A stretch of DNA of 34,390 nt from Candidatus Melainabacteria bacterium (lineage in GTDB: Bacteria; Cyanobacteriota; Vampirovibrionia; Obscuribacterales; JAKAZS01). Where the stretch lies: the NCBI GenBank assembly GCA_027371815.1, contig DAHXLC010000026.1, positions 1 to 34,390 on the forward strand. Direction: 5' to 3'. Below, piece by piece: positions 18,692 through 28,961 of the stretch. The notes below the pieces were generated by a model. The model was not told the origin of the DNA. It saw only the letters and a program-made list of their open reading frames with translations, and did no database searches. Numbering within the stretch: the first letter of the stretch is position 1; each line of letters opens with the position of its first letter. Both the position numbers and the translations under genes were made by a program.

Positions 18692-21668
18692 TAGTATTAG
18701 TAAACCCACTTAAATCTTTAATACCACAAATCCCATAATAATTACATGATTTACAGATGTCAGCATTATAAGGAGAAACCGGAAATTTACCGTTAGCTAT
18801 TGACTGAGTAAAATCAAGTAAATTGGCTTTAGTTTTAGCCAAGTAATCATCAAGCGTAACGTCTTTAACAATAAGCTGTTTTAAAATTTTACCACTACCA
18901 ATCGATAAATAGTAACCATTACTGATGCAGTCTCTTTGGTTTTGAGCAATGAGCGCCAAAGCATATATGGGCAGCTGGGTATGAATGCCCTGCATAATAT
19001 CGTTAGTAGAAATATGCGTAGAACCAGTTTTATAATCAATAATAACAAATTGACCGTCGGCATCTTTATCGATACGGTCAATTTTGCCACGTATAAAAAT
19101 TATTTTATCTTGTTCAAGATTTATTGACAGTGGTTCAATCTCACCAAAAGCATATTCTAAAGCATAGGGTTGGCTTTTAGTTATAGCTGCATCAAGGTAG
19201 GTATTAGTCACAAAACGTTTTAATCTATAGAGATATTCATACTTTTTAAGTTGAAAGCGGTTACTATTACTCCAGGCTATTTTGGGTTCAATTTGGGCTA
19301 AGGCTTCATTAAAGGAAATATCTAATTGACGCAGAATATCATCGGCTGAATTTAGTTGCAGATTAATGATTTGCTTAAACAATAATTCTAAGACTAAATG
19401 GTAAAACGTGCCCAGTAAAGAGCTTTCCAATTGATAATCGGGTTCACGTTTGGGTTTAAGCTTTAAAAGATAAGTTGCAAAATAACGAAACGGACATTTA
19501 CCATATTCATTAAATCGGGATGGACTCCAGACCATTTCAGCAATATTAAACGTTGAACAATTAATATTGTTGATTTTAGTTTGCAGCATACGCCAAGGCT
19601 TAAGCTTATAATCATTTAAATATTCAATAAAATCACCACTTTCATTAAAAACTTTAGACTCATGAATATTACTTAAATTCAAATTATTAGTCAAATAATA
19701 ACTAATGGTACTGCGAACGGATAGAGGGATTTTAGACAATAATCGATAATTTTGCCGAATAATTGCTTCACTGGCAAAATTAGCTAAATCTTCACCCATT
19801 AATTTTTGATTTAACAGTATTGAACTGGTCATTAATTCTTCACCATTAGGATCATAGGTTGGACTGGACAATCTTACATAATTATGACTTTGTTTTATCA
19901 GGAGTTTTAATATGGCATAATCATAGGTAAAATCATGGCGCGGATTAAATAAATTTACACCACAATGCCGCCAACTACTTAATTCATCTTTGGAACTTAA
20001 AGAGTTAAGATTAGCTATACCAGGATAATATTCTTCACACAACCCGGCTATAAAAATATATTTATAGGCTTGGTTGGCAGCTTGATTAATACTGGTTACT
20101 AGAATATAATCACGATTTAATTTTGGTCGATGAATTGTTCTATTATCAACTTTTTGTAAGAGTAAACGGACAAAATTTTCATAAGTTATTTCGAAAATCA
20201 ATGGATTAATTAAATTATCCTGGACAATACTGGATAGACAATCACGAAATTGACTAATAGCCTGTTTGCTAATTATTTCTTGCTCTAATGTTAATGGAGT
20301 TAATTTTAAGCCTGGAATTATATAGGTATGAATTAAATCTTCAACATAAATGGCAAAATTTTCGAACGAATCTTTGGTATCAGGCAATTTAAATATTTGA
20401 CTAAATTTAACCATTTTTTCAAGTAACGTGGTCTTATTCACTAATGCTTTTAACCATTCGTTAAGCGATTCAACAACTAAATATTCTTGAGCTAATATTT
20501 CGAGATCAAGAATATCAACATCATTAAAAATCACTGTTTTAAAAAATGGTGATTTAATAAGATTAAGCAATTCCAGTCGGGGAAAATTATTTAACGACAA
20601 AGTAAGTAAATTAATTAAACATTTAATAATTGAACTTTCATCTAAATTAATATTGTCATCCAAATAATAAGGAATTTTACTGTCATTAAAGATATAATCT
20701 ATGGTATTAGTATAGTATTTTAAATTAGCCACAACCACCAGAATATCATTTAGATTATATTGCTGATTTATAATTAAGTCTTTAATTTGCCTGGCTATAG
20801 TTAAAATTTCATCATTAAAATCAAAAGCCTCATAGATTTCTAATTGTCGCAAACGAAAATTATTTTCATCATTTACATTGATAATATTAAAATACTTAGC
20901 ATAATGCTGGCTGATTAAAGCGTAACTAAACTGTTTCCACTGATATTCATTATTACTAAACCCATTGCTTTGAGCATAATCAAAAGACATGGTAATGTTA
21001 TTGGCATAAGGTAATAACTGGGTTAAAAATTGTAATTGGAGTTTATTAAAGCGATCAAAACCATCAATTATAATATCACCTAAGTTAAAATTTGACTGTT
21101 GACTAATAATTTGAATTAACTGAAAAACTAACTGCCGTTCATCAAGATAGTTTAAAGAATTTAATTTATCCCAATAACACTTATATATTTTTGCCAAATT
21201 AGTGAATTTAGCATTGCCGTGAAAATTTACGGCCAAGATTTGCAAAATCTCGCTAGGCGTTAAAAAAGCCCTTTCAAATTCATCGATTAAGGTAAGCAAA
21301 TCGTTGCCTAAACCGGAAGTTAAATTTACAAAATCACTTTCACTAGTTTGAACTTGACTACAGCCATTTAAAAGCATACTAAGCCGCAAATCATTCTTAC
21401 AGATTAACACTGGATAATTAAGCTTATTAATCAGCATTTTACAAAACTGATAAAAAGTTTGAATTTTAAAACCGGTTATAATTGATTGCGTCTTAGCTAA
21501 AGTCAGTAATTTTTCTTTGATAATATTAGCAGATCGCTGTGATGGAACAATAATATAAGTTAAATTACTATATCCATAACTCGTAATATTGGCTAAAGCC
21601 TTTGCCAATATTGCGTTGGTTTTGCCTTGTCGATAAGGTCCTAAATAAAGAGTGATTTTATCAGCCAT
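18681..21668 (-). CDS. addB: AddB-like inactivated helicase / PD-(D/E)XK nuclease
   Basis: N-terminal 'LYLGPYRQGKTNAI' Walker-A-like sequence; C-terminal 'WSPSRFNEYGKCPFRYFATYLL', 'IRGKIDRIDKDADGQFVIIDYKTG' and 'CKSCNYYGIC' (AddB-type Fe-S cysteine pattern). Overlaps the start of the addA-like gene. Confidence 0.82.
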   Translation of the reverse strand: MADKITLYLGPYRQGKTNAILAKALANITSYGYSNLTYIIVPSQRSANIIKEKLLTLAKTQSIITGFKIQTFYQFCKMLINKLNYPVLICKNDLRLSMLLNGCSQVQTSESDFVNLTSGLGNDLLTLIDEFERAFLTPSEILQILAVNFHGNAKFTNLAKIYKCYWDKLNSLNYLDERQLVFQLIQIISQQSNFNLGDIIIDGFDRFNKLQLQFLTQLLPYANNITMSFDYAQSNGFSNNEYQWKQFSYALISQHYAKYFNIINVNDENNFRLRQLEIYEAFDFNDEILTIARQIKDLIINQQYNLNDILVVVANLKYYTNTIDYIFNDSKIPYYLDDNINLDESSIIKCLINLLTLSLNNFPRLELLNLIKSPFFKTVIFNDVDILDLEILAQEYLVVESLNEWLKALVNKTTLLEKMVKFSQIFKLPDTKDSFENFAIYVEDLIHTYIIPGLKLTPLTLEQEIISKQAISQFRDCLSSIVQDNLINPLIFEITYENFVRLLLQKVDNRTIHRPKLNRDYILVTSINQAANQAYKYIFIAGLCEEYYPGIANLNSLSSKDELSSWRHCGVNLFNPRHDFTYDYAILKLLIKQSHNYVRLSSPTYDPNGEELMTSSILLNQKLMGEDLANFASEAIIRQNYRLLSKIPLSVRSTISYYLTNNLNLSNIHESKVFNESGDFIEYLNDYKLKPWRMLQTKINNINCSTFNIAEMVWSPSRFNEYGKCPFRYFATYLLKLKPKREPDYQLESSLLGTFYHLVLELLFKQIINLQLNSADDILRQLDISFNEALAQIEPKIAWSNSNRFQLKKYEYLYRLKRFVTNTYLDAAITKSQPYALEYAFGEIEPLSINLEQDKIIFIRGKIDRIDKDADGQFVIIDYKTGSTHISTNDIMQGIHTQLPIYALALIAQNQRDCISNGYYLSIGSGKILKQLIVKDVTLDDYLAKTKANLLDFTQSIANGKFPVSPYNADICKSCNYYGICGIKDLSGFTNTNDE

Positions 21669-21955
21669 GCTAATTTAAAATATATATTAAAGTAAAAGTC
21701 AATTTAATAAGTTACCACCTCTAAACAACTATACTAACAAGTTTTAAAGATAGTTACTAGCTTGCTTACTCGACCTTGACCCTTGGACTTAATGTATCGG
21801 TCTGTTATTGTAACAGTTCAACCGGCTTATCAGACTATATTCACCGAAATATTAATATTTTTTAGTAATACAACCTAATTATTTTATTAGCCTATAACCA
21901 AATCTTTGGTACTTTCGTATAAACACTAATAGCCTAAGGGATTTTCCCATTGTTT

Positions 21956-21988
21956 CTATGAATGAATAGTATTACTATTCATTCATAG
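21956..21988. promoter_or_regulatory. Perfect inverted repeat, candidate operator or hairpin
   Basis: CTATGAATGAATAG-TATTA-CTATTCATTCATAG: 14-bp perfect arms with a 5-nt spacer, 45 bp upstream of the ORF at 22033. Confidence 0.6.
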
Positions 21989-22032
21989 ATAAATTTTACA
22001 GTATTTATACTCTTTAAGGAAAAGTAAAAACT

Positions 22033-22263
22033 ATGTTTCAAAATGCCACTGATGAAGAAAAACTATGCCAAATCCTCAAAGCCTATGTTGAAGAATGGGG
22101 ACCAGAAAATGTTATTGTAAGCGTACCCAGACATTGGGAAAGTTACAGTAAAGACAGTCTGGGTAAAGTTCGTCTTGAATTTGAAACCGAAAACACTGTT
22201 TCAATTAGAGTTGAATATGATTTTGTCAGAATAAATTATGATGTAACACTTTTAGCAGCTTAA
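22033..22263 (+). CDS. Small hypothetical protein (76 aa)
   Basis: ATG preceded by 'AAGGAAAAGTAAAAACT' (RBS AAGGA). Mixed-composition protein with no recognised family. Confidence 0.6.
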   Translation: MFQNATDEEKLCQILKAYVEEWGPENVIVSVPRHWESYSKDSLGKVRLEFETENTVSIRVEYDFVRINYDVTLLAA

Positions 22264-22269
22264 TTTTTT

Positions 22270-22486
22270 AAACCTCTAATCGATTCAAGATTGCTAATGT
22301 CATTATAAGTATTAACCGGTAAAACACTTAAATCAGGAGTCCAATTTGAACCAGTATTGAAGCAGAATCAAAATAAATACGTTCACAATGCCTTTTATTT
22401 CCTTTAAATTCAGCAATCACTGTAACAGGAATTTTTACAAATTTTAAAGTTGGCGAGATCAATCTATCTGGAAATAATAGTAACTT
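22270..22486 (-). pseudogene. Frameshifted, 5'-truncated remnant of a SnoaL-like / NTF2-fold ester-cyclase-type gene
   Basis: Minus-strand translation 'KLLLFPDRLISPTLKFVKIPVTVIAEFKGNKRHCERIYFDSASILVQIGLL' (then stop), continuing in another frame as 'PDLSVLPVNTYNDISNLESIRG'. This resembles the C-terminal signature '(V)AEF.DGK...E.IYWDQASVLVQ.GLL' of SnoaL-like proteins. No in-frame N-terminus. Confidence 0.6.
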
Positions 22487-22509
22487 GAGTCAATTAACTT
22501 AGGCAATAA

Positions 22510-25500
22510 TTAAATAACACTTTTAAACAATTCGTTAGCTGAAATAGCTTTATCACCAATGCGATTAAATTTAATCCCCCATTGATTGGTTACTTCAACT
22601 TTAAGACTTGGTGGATTGGTCGCCATATCCTCAATAATATTATCAATTAATATCACATGCGTACTATGACTAGTTCGGCTTGGCCCAAACAGACTTTCAT
22701 TGGAATTAGCGTCTACTAATAAGATAATCGGGAAATTACCTTTATAATTTTTTAACGTGGTAGTAAAATCTTCTGGGGTACGAGCCGCTAAGATTTTACC
22801 AGCTTGAATGTCCTTAATATAAGTACCAAAGTATTTGGGACCAATTAAGACAAAGCCCTTATCTATGCCTTTATTAACATAACCATCAGCGTCAAGATGA
22901 GGAACAATTAAATTATAAATGTCCGCTAATTGTACTGTATTAATAGCTGGCTGAGTTCTTAATTGCTGATCGAGAACCTGATTATTATTTAAATAATAAA
23001 GCATTAATCGTTCACCAGTATCACCAGGATCGCCTGGAACAGGCTTGTCTTTAATATACTGAATCAAACCTTGAGCATTTGGATCAAGCGCCTTAAGCTC
23101 GGGTAAAGATGCTTCACTATAATGTAAATTCACCGCAGCAATCTGAAAAATTTGATTGGCAAAATTACGATAACCATCAAGTTTGATATCCTTAAATAAA
23201 CTAGGATCAAATTGATGATTTAAAACAGCCAGAGATTCTTGATCTGGGCGTAATCCCTTTGATCTTGCCACATCAATAACTTTACCAGTAGGCGAAATTA
23301 CTTTACCATTTATCGCCGTATCCGCAATGAGTTTAGCTGCATATTGGGGAGATTTAGTATAAACTCTAGCTTCAACAGTTGTAACATTACAGGTATTGTT
23401 TCCACCCTGATCAATTGTATGGGGAAAAGCCGTATTTAACAGTATTTGCTCGGCTAATTTACCACGAATATTTTTATCCAAATAACTTTCCGATCCTGCA
23501 CGTAACATTCTATTTATATGATGAATTGTATTAGCAATGTTAATATCATTAAGGCCATTTTTGCGCATAGTTTTAAGCGCATTATCCTTTAATAAAATCA
23601 AGCGATCACGACGAGCGGTATCACCAAAATAATGATCGCCTAAAGCTTTTAAAATACTGGTTTCACTAGCCAAATTACTCGATATGGCTGAACTATAGCC
23701 ATTAGCAAATAAATATTCCTTACTGCCATCAGTACCGTGAATAATTCTTAGACCTGGCTTACTGTTTAAAATTAAAGATCCATCATTACCAAGCGAAACA
23801 TAACCCTTCCATTCTTTAGGTTCAAATTTAGGATTGCCATCTTTATCAAAATATTTAATTTGCCAACGATAATTATCCGGTGAAGTCAATTCCATAGTGT
23901 AGTTATTATTATGATTTATCGTAACTTTTTGTAAGGTATTTTGAGGGCTAATTTCATAGTTAAGGGAAAAATCATTTGGGCCAAAAGCTTTAATAATCTG
24001 TCCCTGGGCATTAGCAAAATATCCAGTTTGGGCAATATCTTCAAATTTACTGTTACCAGTTTGACTAAAAATTAAATTATTATTTTGTCGATTATAAACA
24101 ATATTACCATTTTCTAACTTGTAACCATTAACAATTTTAAGCCTTAACAATGGCCCATCTTCACTAGCTAAATGAATTTCATCGCTAGGTGAAACAATTT
24201 TACTGTCACCTTTATTTAATTTTAGCCATTCATTATTTTGATTTTTTATATAGGTTCCATTAGTAGAAGAATCAGTATAGATAAACTGATTATAATTATG
24301 ATCGTAAGTAATTTTACCATGTTCATGACTGATAGTTTTGTCGAGCAAATCACTTTCACCTTTAGGAAAGAGTTTTGACCCAATGCTTGCACTACCATCA
24401 GTTAAATTAATTGGCCGCCCATTAAAAAAAACTTCTGGAATATTTGTTACCTGCGACTTAAATAGGTCAATTTTTGGACCATCCGGATTTTCGAGATGTA
24501 ATTCACTATTAGGGGTAATTTCCAGACTTCGATTAGGCGTTAGCGCAATATTAAAACCGGTTGAACCGTCCGGTTTAATATACACTGGCTTATTAAATTT
24601 ATTAGTAAATGTTAATTTACCATCATTAAAACTAATCATACTTCGAGCCTGGTATTCGGCAGAATTACCCGAACTATTTAAAAGCTTATCGGATTGAGGT
24701 AATTTGCCATCAATAAGCACATGGGCAACTTCATTAAAATCAGATAGTTGCGGAGCTTGGGCAAAAACTTCTTTTGCAAAAGTCGGATCAATCGGATAAA
24801 TTGGCGGGCGAATTGCATTAGGATAAGCCTGTTCAGCATTTGGCCAAAATGCCTGCAAATCATTTTGCGCTGGCTTAATATTTATAAGAGAATTAATTTT
24901 TGAATGATAGTCTTGAATTTTCGCTTTAGTTTCACCCATAATACCAAAACCAAGGCTAAACAAGCCCATTGTATAAGCCTGTTGGAAAAGATCTTGACTT
25001 GAGGCTAATTTGCCAGTATTAAAGTATGCATTAGTTTCTGTCCCCAGGATACTACCTGGCAATGAAGCTAATACTGAATTGCTTAAATTATTAGTAAAGA
25101 CTTTACCCATTACTGTCGATTCAAGCGCAGCCGTTTTAGCCAAACTACTTAAAGCAAGACTGGAGGCTGTCATAGTTGAAAACATCAAACTTGAGCTTAG
25201 GCCACTTTCCAAACGTTGACCTAAAAAATCAGTTAAATTCTGCTTGTTATGGCTTTGACCGGGCGTTAAAACAGCTCCATAAGTAAATCCAGTCAGGGCT
25301 GATTCTTTAAGGCTTAAACCCAGCGCCGAATTTGCGCCAGGGTCAACAGCCAATTTGCTTAAAGTTAAACCAATAGAATTAGCTTTAGCAAAGCCAAACG
25401 TATCCTGATTAATCGGCATCAATGCTTTACTAGCAAATTCACTTGAATTTAATTTCAAACTCAAATCTTCAGTTTTACTAAATTCTAAAGCGGTCTTATC

Positions 25501-25893
25501 TAAATTGGTATTAATTAAACTATCCTTAGCTAAATTACCAACAGTAACATCTTCAGCCAAAAATTGTGATCCAGATCCAAGACCATATTTTACAACGCCA
25601 CTAGTAAGCATTAACGGTAACAACATCCCCAAAGCCTGACCACTTTGGCTAGCATACCAAGAAGCCGTACCAAATTTAGCTGATTGGGGCTGAGTTATAA
25701 ACTGTAAATGCTTGTCTAATTCCGTGCCGGTAGTTTTATCAATTAACTGAACAAGACCGTTTACCGGCTCTTGCAAACCTGAATACACTAACGAATTACC
25801 AAAATCCTTTAATAAACTTAAAGTTTTGGAATTAGGTTTAACATTTTGAGCATTAAACTTGTCAGGTTTTACGAATTTAGCTACATTTTCCAT
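22510..25893 (-). CDS. FHA-domain protein with C-terminal putative papain-like cysteine peptidase domain
   Basis: FHA signature 'GSKLFPKGESDLLDKTISHEHGKITYDHNYNQFIYTDSSTNGTYIKN'. C-terminus has 'IDQGGNNTCNVTTVEARVY', 'HSTHVILIDNI' and 'VEVTNQWG', resembling papain-fold QG...C, H and N..WG motifs. CDS and FHA confident; peptidase is inference. Confidence 0.85.
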   Translation of the reverse strand: MENVAKFVKPDKFNAQNVKPNSKTLSLLKDFGNSLVYSGLQEPVNGLVQLIDKTTGTELDKHLQFITQPQSAKFGTASWYASQSGQALGMLLPLMLTSGVVKYGLGSGSQFLAEDVTVGNLAKDSLINTNLDKTALEFSKTEDLSLKLNSSEFASKALMPINQDTFGFAKANSIGLTLSKLAVDPGANSALGLSLKESALTGFTYGAVLTPGQSHNKQNLTDFLGQRLESGLSSSLMFSTMTASSLALSSLAKTAALESTVMGKVFTNNLSNSVLASLPGSILGTETNAYFNTGKLASSQDLFQQAYTMGLFSLGFGIMGETKAKIQDYHSKINSLINIKPAQNDLQAFWPNAEQAYPNAIRPPIYPIDPTFAKEVFAQAPQLSDFNEVAHVLIDGKLPQSDKLLNSSGNSAEYQARSMISFNDGKLTFTNKFNKPVYIKPDGSTGFNIALTPNRSLEITPNSELHLENPDGPKIDLFKSQVTNIPEVFFNGRPINLTDGSASIGSKLFPKGESDLLDKTISHEHGKITYDHNYNQFIYTDSSTNGTYIKNQNNEWLKLNKGDSKIVSPSDEIHLASEDGPLLRLKIVNGYKLENGNIVYNRQNNNLIFSQTGNSKFEDIAQTGYFANAQGQIIKAFGPNDFSLNYEISPQNTLQKVTINHNNNYTMELTSPDNYRWQIKYFDKDGNPKFEPKEWKGYVSLGNDGSLILNSKPGLRIIHGTDGSKEYLFANGYSSAISSNLASETSILKALGDHYFGDTARRDRLILLKDNALKTMRKNGLNDINIANTIHHINRMLRAGSESYLDKNIRGKLAEQILLNTAFPHTIDQGGNNTCNVTTVEARVYTKSPQYAAKLIADTAINGKVISPTGKVIDVARSKGLRPDQESLAVLNHQFDPSLFKDIKLDGYRNFANQIFQIAAVNLHYSEASLPELKALDPNAQGLIQYIKDKPVPGDPGDTGERLMLYYLNNNQVLDQQLRTQPAINTVQLADIYNLIVPHLDADGYVNKGIDKGFVLIGPKYFGTYIKDIQAGKILAARTPEDFTTTLKNYKGNFPIILLVDANSNESLFGPSRTSHSTHVILIDNIIEDMATNPPSLKVEVTNQWGIKFNRIGDKAISANELFKSVI

Positions 25894-26055
25894 AGATATA
25901 ATAAAGTAGACAGTACAAAGACTTTATACCCAAAACTAAGCCAAATTATGTAATTTTAAAATCAACCAATTTTTCAAACTTAAAATTGTAAAATTTCATT
26001 AACAATTGAATAAAAAACTACTTAAACTTAAAAATTCTGATATTCTAGAGTTGCG

Positions 26056-26067
26056 GATATTAATATC
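26056..26067. promoter_or_regulatory. Perfect palindrome upstream of the NO reductase gene, candidate Rrf2/NsrR-type operator
   Basis: GATATTAATATC, a 12-bp perfect palindrome in 'GCGGATATTAATATCTTTAA', about 80 bp upstream of the ATG at 26147. Confidence 0.35.
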
Positions 26068-26146
26068 TTTAACTCTCGAGCCACACCTTAGTTAATTAAT
26101 CAAATAATCAATCACCTAATTAACTACATCACAAGGAGTACAAAAC

Positions 26147-28411
26147 ATGTCCTGGCGTTGGAAATTAGCAGTTTTAATCGTTTTATTTCTTGGCTTTTCT
26201 ACCCTAATTTTTATGGCGCATGAGACAACTACACAAGCTCCAGTTATTCCGGATAAAGTAACCGACAAAACGGGAAACCTGCTTTTCACTGGTCAAGATA
26301 TTTTAGCTGGACAAGCAGTCTTTCAAAAATTTGGTTTAATGGATGTTGGCTCCATTTTTGGTCATGGGGCTTATAACGGACCAGATTTTTCAGCTGATTA
26401 TCTCCATCGCGAGTCGATAATCGGCCTTAATAATTTAAGTAATTTTAAATATCATTTAGATTTTGCTAATTTAGACAAACTTAAACAAGTCGAAATCAAA
26501 GAAAAATTAACAACTGAATTTAAACAGAATAATTATAATCCTGTCAGTAAAACCTTACCTTTTACTAATAATCAGGTGTCAGCCTACCAACAATTATTAA
26601 ACCATTATGATACTGAATTTACGAGTGCTCAAAAATTACCCTTACCCCTTAACTATATAAGTAATGGTAAAGAGCGAATTCAATTAACCCGCTTTTTTGC
26701 CTGGGCAGCCTGGGTCTGTTCAACCAACCGACCAGGTAAAACCTATACCTATACCAATAATTGGCCAAGTGAAGAATTAGTTGGCAATAAACCACATTGG
26801 CCAATTTTTTTCTGGTCAGCCATGAGTTTAATTATGCTTGTTGGTGGTATTGGCTTAACCCAGTTTCTCATGCAATCTTCGCCTGGATTAGGCTGGATGC
26901 CGGACAGCAGTACTAGTAAAATTGATGACAATGTTAAAGATTTTAAACCCTATCCCTCGCAAAAAGCATTATATCCTTATTTTGTAGTAACAATTTTACT
27001 TTTTTTATTCCAAGTTACTTTTGGTGTGGTGACAGCTCATTATATTGTTGAAGCTTCGGGTTTTTATGGATTTGATATTCGAAGTATCTTACCCTATAGC
27101 ATAACCAGAAGTTGGCATTTACAATTATCCATTTTTTGGATAGCTACGGCCTGGTTAGCTGGCGGCATGTTCATTGCGCCATTATTATCGAAACATGAGC
27201 CTAAATATCAAAATATCCTAGTTAACATTTTATTTGTCGCTATTGTTATTGTGGCTGTTGGTAGCATTACCGGCGAATGGCTCGGGATTAAAAATTATTT
27301 GGGAAATTTATGGTTTTGGTTTGGCCATCAAGGCTGGGAATATTTAGAACTAGGTCGGATTTGGCAAATTTTATTAACCGTAGGAATGGTGATTTGGGCC
27401 GTAATTATTTTCCGCAGTATTAAACCATTGCTGGTGGGCGAAGACCATGGCAGTTTACCTTATATGTTACTATACGGTGTTTTTGCCATACCATTATTTT
27501 ATAGTTTTGGCTTAATGTATAATCCAAGCACTAATTTTGCCATAGCGGACTTTTGGCGCTGGTGGGTAGTACATTTATGGGTAGAAGGTATTTTTGAACT
27601 TTATACCACAATTGTAGTAGCTTATTTCTTTTGCAGTTTAAAAATGGTATCACAAAAATCAGCTCTAACTGTAATATATGTCGACATCATTCTTTATTTA
27701 GGCAGTGGTATTGTTGGTATTGGTCACCATTATTATTGGACGGCTCAACCAGCCATTAATATGGCTTTAGGTTCAATGATTTCAGCTTTAGAAGTAGTAC
27801 CTCTAACCTTATTAACAGTCGAAGCCTGGAAATTTATTGAATTAGCTAAAGTTAATGGCTCAATAAAGAATTTTTCCCATTATTGGGCAATGATGTTTTT
27901 AATTGCTGTTGGTGTCTGGAATTTTGTCGGTGCTGGTATCTTTGGTTTCCTGATTAACACCCCAATTGTAAGTTATTACGAACATGCAACCTATCTTACA
28001 TCCAACCATGGCCATGCAGCTCTTATGGGCGTATATGGGATGTTAGCTATTGCCGCAATTTTATTTTCTGTACGTTATTTAATTAAAGAAGAAGCTTGGA
28101 ATAATAAATTAATTGGTATTTCTTTCTGGAGTTTAAATATCGGCTTATTATTAATGCTCGTATTAAATATCTTTCCAGCTGGGCTTGATCAAATGTTTGC
28201 TAGCTATACGCAAGGCTTTTGGTATGCCCGCTCCTATGAATTCACTCATTCAACCCTATTCCAAACCTTTACCTGGCTGAGGGTTATTGGTGATGTCACC
28301 TTTATAATGGGCGGGGTATTGCCTTTAGTCTATGTAATTTTAACCGGAATATTTAACTTACGACCATCTATAACAATAAATAGGTCAGAAAAAGAATTAT
28401 GCATTAAATAA
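26147..28411 (+). CDS. norZ: Quinol-dependent nitric oxide reductase (qNOR)
   Basis: N-terminal qNOR extension 'QDILAGQAVFQKFGLMDVGSIFGHGAYNGPDFSADYLHRE'; catalytic-subunit motifs 'RSWHLQLSIFWIATAWLAGGMFIAP', 'WWVVHLWVEGIFELYTTIVVAYF', 'GIGHHYYW', 'SNHGHAALMGVYGMLAI'. RBS AAGGAG. Confidence 0.95.
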   Translation: MSWRWKLAVLIVLFLGFSTLIFMAHETTTQAPVIPDKVTDKTGNLLFTGQDILAGQAVFQKFGLMDVGSIFGHGAYNGPDFSADYLHRESIIGLNNLSNFKYHLDFANLDKLKQVEIKEKLTTEFKQNNYNPVSKTLPFTNNQVSAYQQLLNHYDTEFTSAQKLPLPLNYISNGKERIQLTRFFAWAAWVCSTNRPGKTYTYTNNWPSEELVGNKPHWPIFFWSAMSLIMLVGGIGLTQFLMQSSPGLGWMPDSSTSKIDDNVKDFKPYPSQKALYPYFVVTILLFLFQVTFGVVTAHYIVEASGFYGFDIRSILPYSITRSWHLQLSIFWIATAWLAGGMFIAPLLSKHEPKYQNILVNILFVAIVIVAVGSITGEWLGIKNYLGNLWFWFGHQGWEYLELGRIWQILLTVGMVIWAVIIFRSIKPLLVGEDHGSLPYMLLYGVFAIPLFYSFGLMYNPSTNFAIADFWRWWVVHLWVEGIFELYTTIVVAYFFCSLKMVSQKSALTVIYVDIILYLGSGIVGIGHHYYWTAQPAINMALGSMISALEVVPLTLLTVEAWKFIELAKVNGSIKNFSHYWAMMFLIAVGVWNFVGAGIFGFLINTPIVSYYEHATYLTSNHGHAALMGVYGMLAIAAILFSVRYLIKEEAWNNKLIGISFWSLNIGLLLMLVLNIFPAGLDQMFASYTQGFWYARSYEFTHSTLFQTFTWLRVIGDVTFIMGGVLPLVYVILTGIFNLRPSITINRSEKELCIK

Positions 28412-28439
28412 TACTAGTAAAAAATCAAAAGGAGTAATT

Positions 28440-28886
28440 ATGATAATTTCACAAACACTTGAATATGCCCTGCGTGCCGTTGTTTTTATTGCTAATGGCC
28501 AAGAGCGATCCTATACCACCGCCCAAATAGCCAAAACCACAAAAGTTCCTCAGGCTTATTTATCTAAAGTATTGCAATCACTAGTCAGAGGTAATATAAT
28601 CCAATCACAACGTGGTTTTGGTGGTGGTTTTATCTTAGCCAAAAACGCCAATGAAATAAAAATATTAGATATAGTAGCAGCAGTTGATCCAATGGAACGG
28701 ATTCACACCTGTCCACTAGAATTAGCTACCCATGGATCAAATTTATGCAGCCTGCATAAAAGACTGGATGATGCTATAGCCACAATGCAAACCACTTTTT
28801 CAGGCACATCAATTACGCAAATCGTAAGCCAAGAAAATGCCATATTACCAATGTTTGAATGTCCAAAGCTTGAAGATGTTTCGTAA
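28440..28886 (+). CDS. Rrf2-family transcriptional regulator (copy 1)
   Basis: 'MIISQTLEYALRAVVFIANG...AQIAKTTKVPQAYLSKVLQSLVRGNIIQSQRGFGGGFILAK' winged helix; metal-site region 'CPLELATHGSNLCSLH'. Confidence 0.93.
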   Translation: MIISQTLEYALRAVVFIANGQERSYTTAQIAKTTKVPQAYLSKVLQSLVRGNIIQSQRGFGGGFILAKNANEIKILDIVAAVDPMERIHTCPLELATHGSNLCSLHKRLDDAIATMQTTFSGTSITQIVSQENAILPMFECPKLEDVS

Positions 28887-28961
28887 TTACCAAGGCTTAA
28901 AAGTAAATTCAGGGGTAACCTATTAAGTAAAAAATCAAATAAAGAAGGATTCAAATTCATT

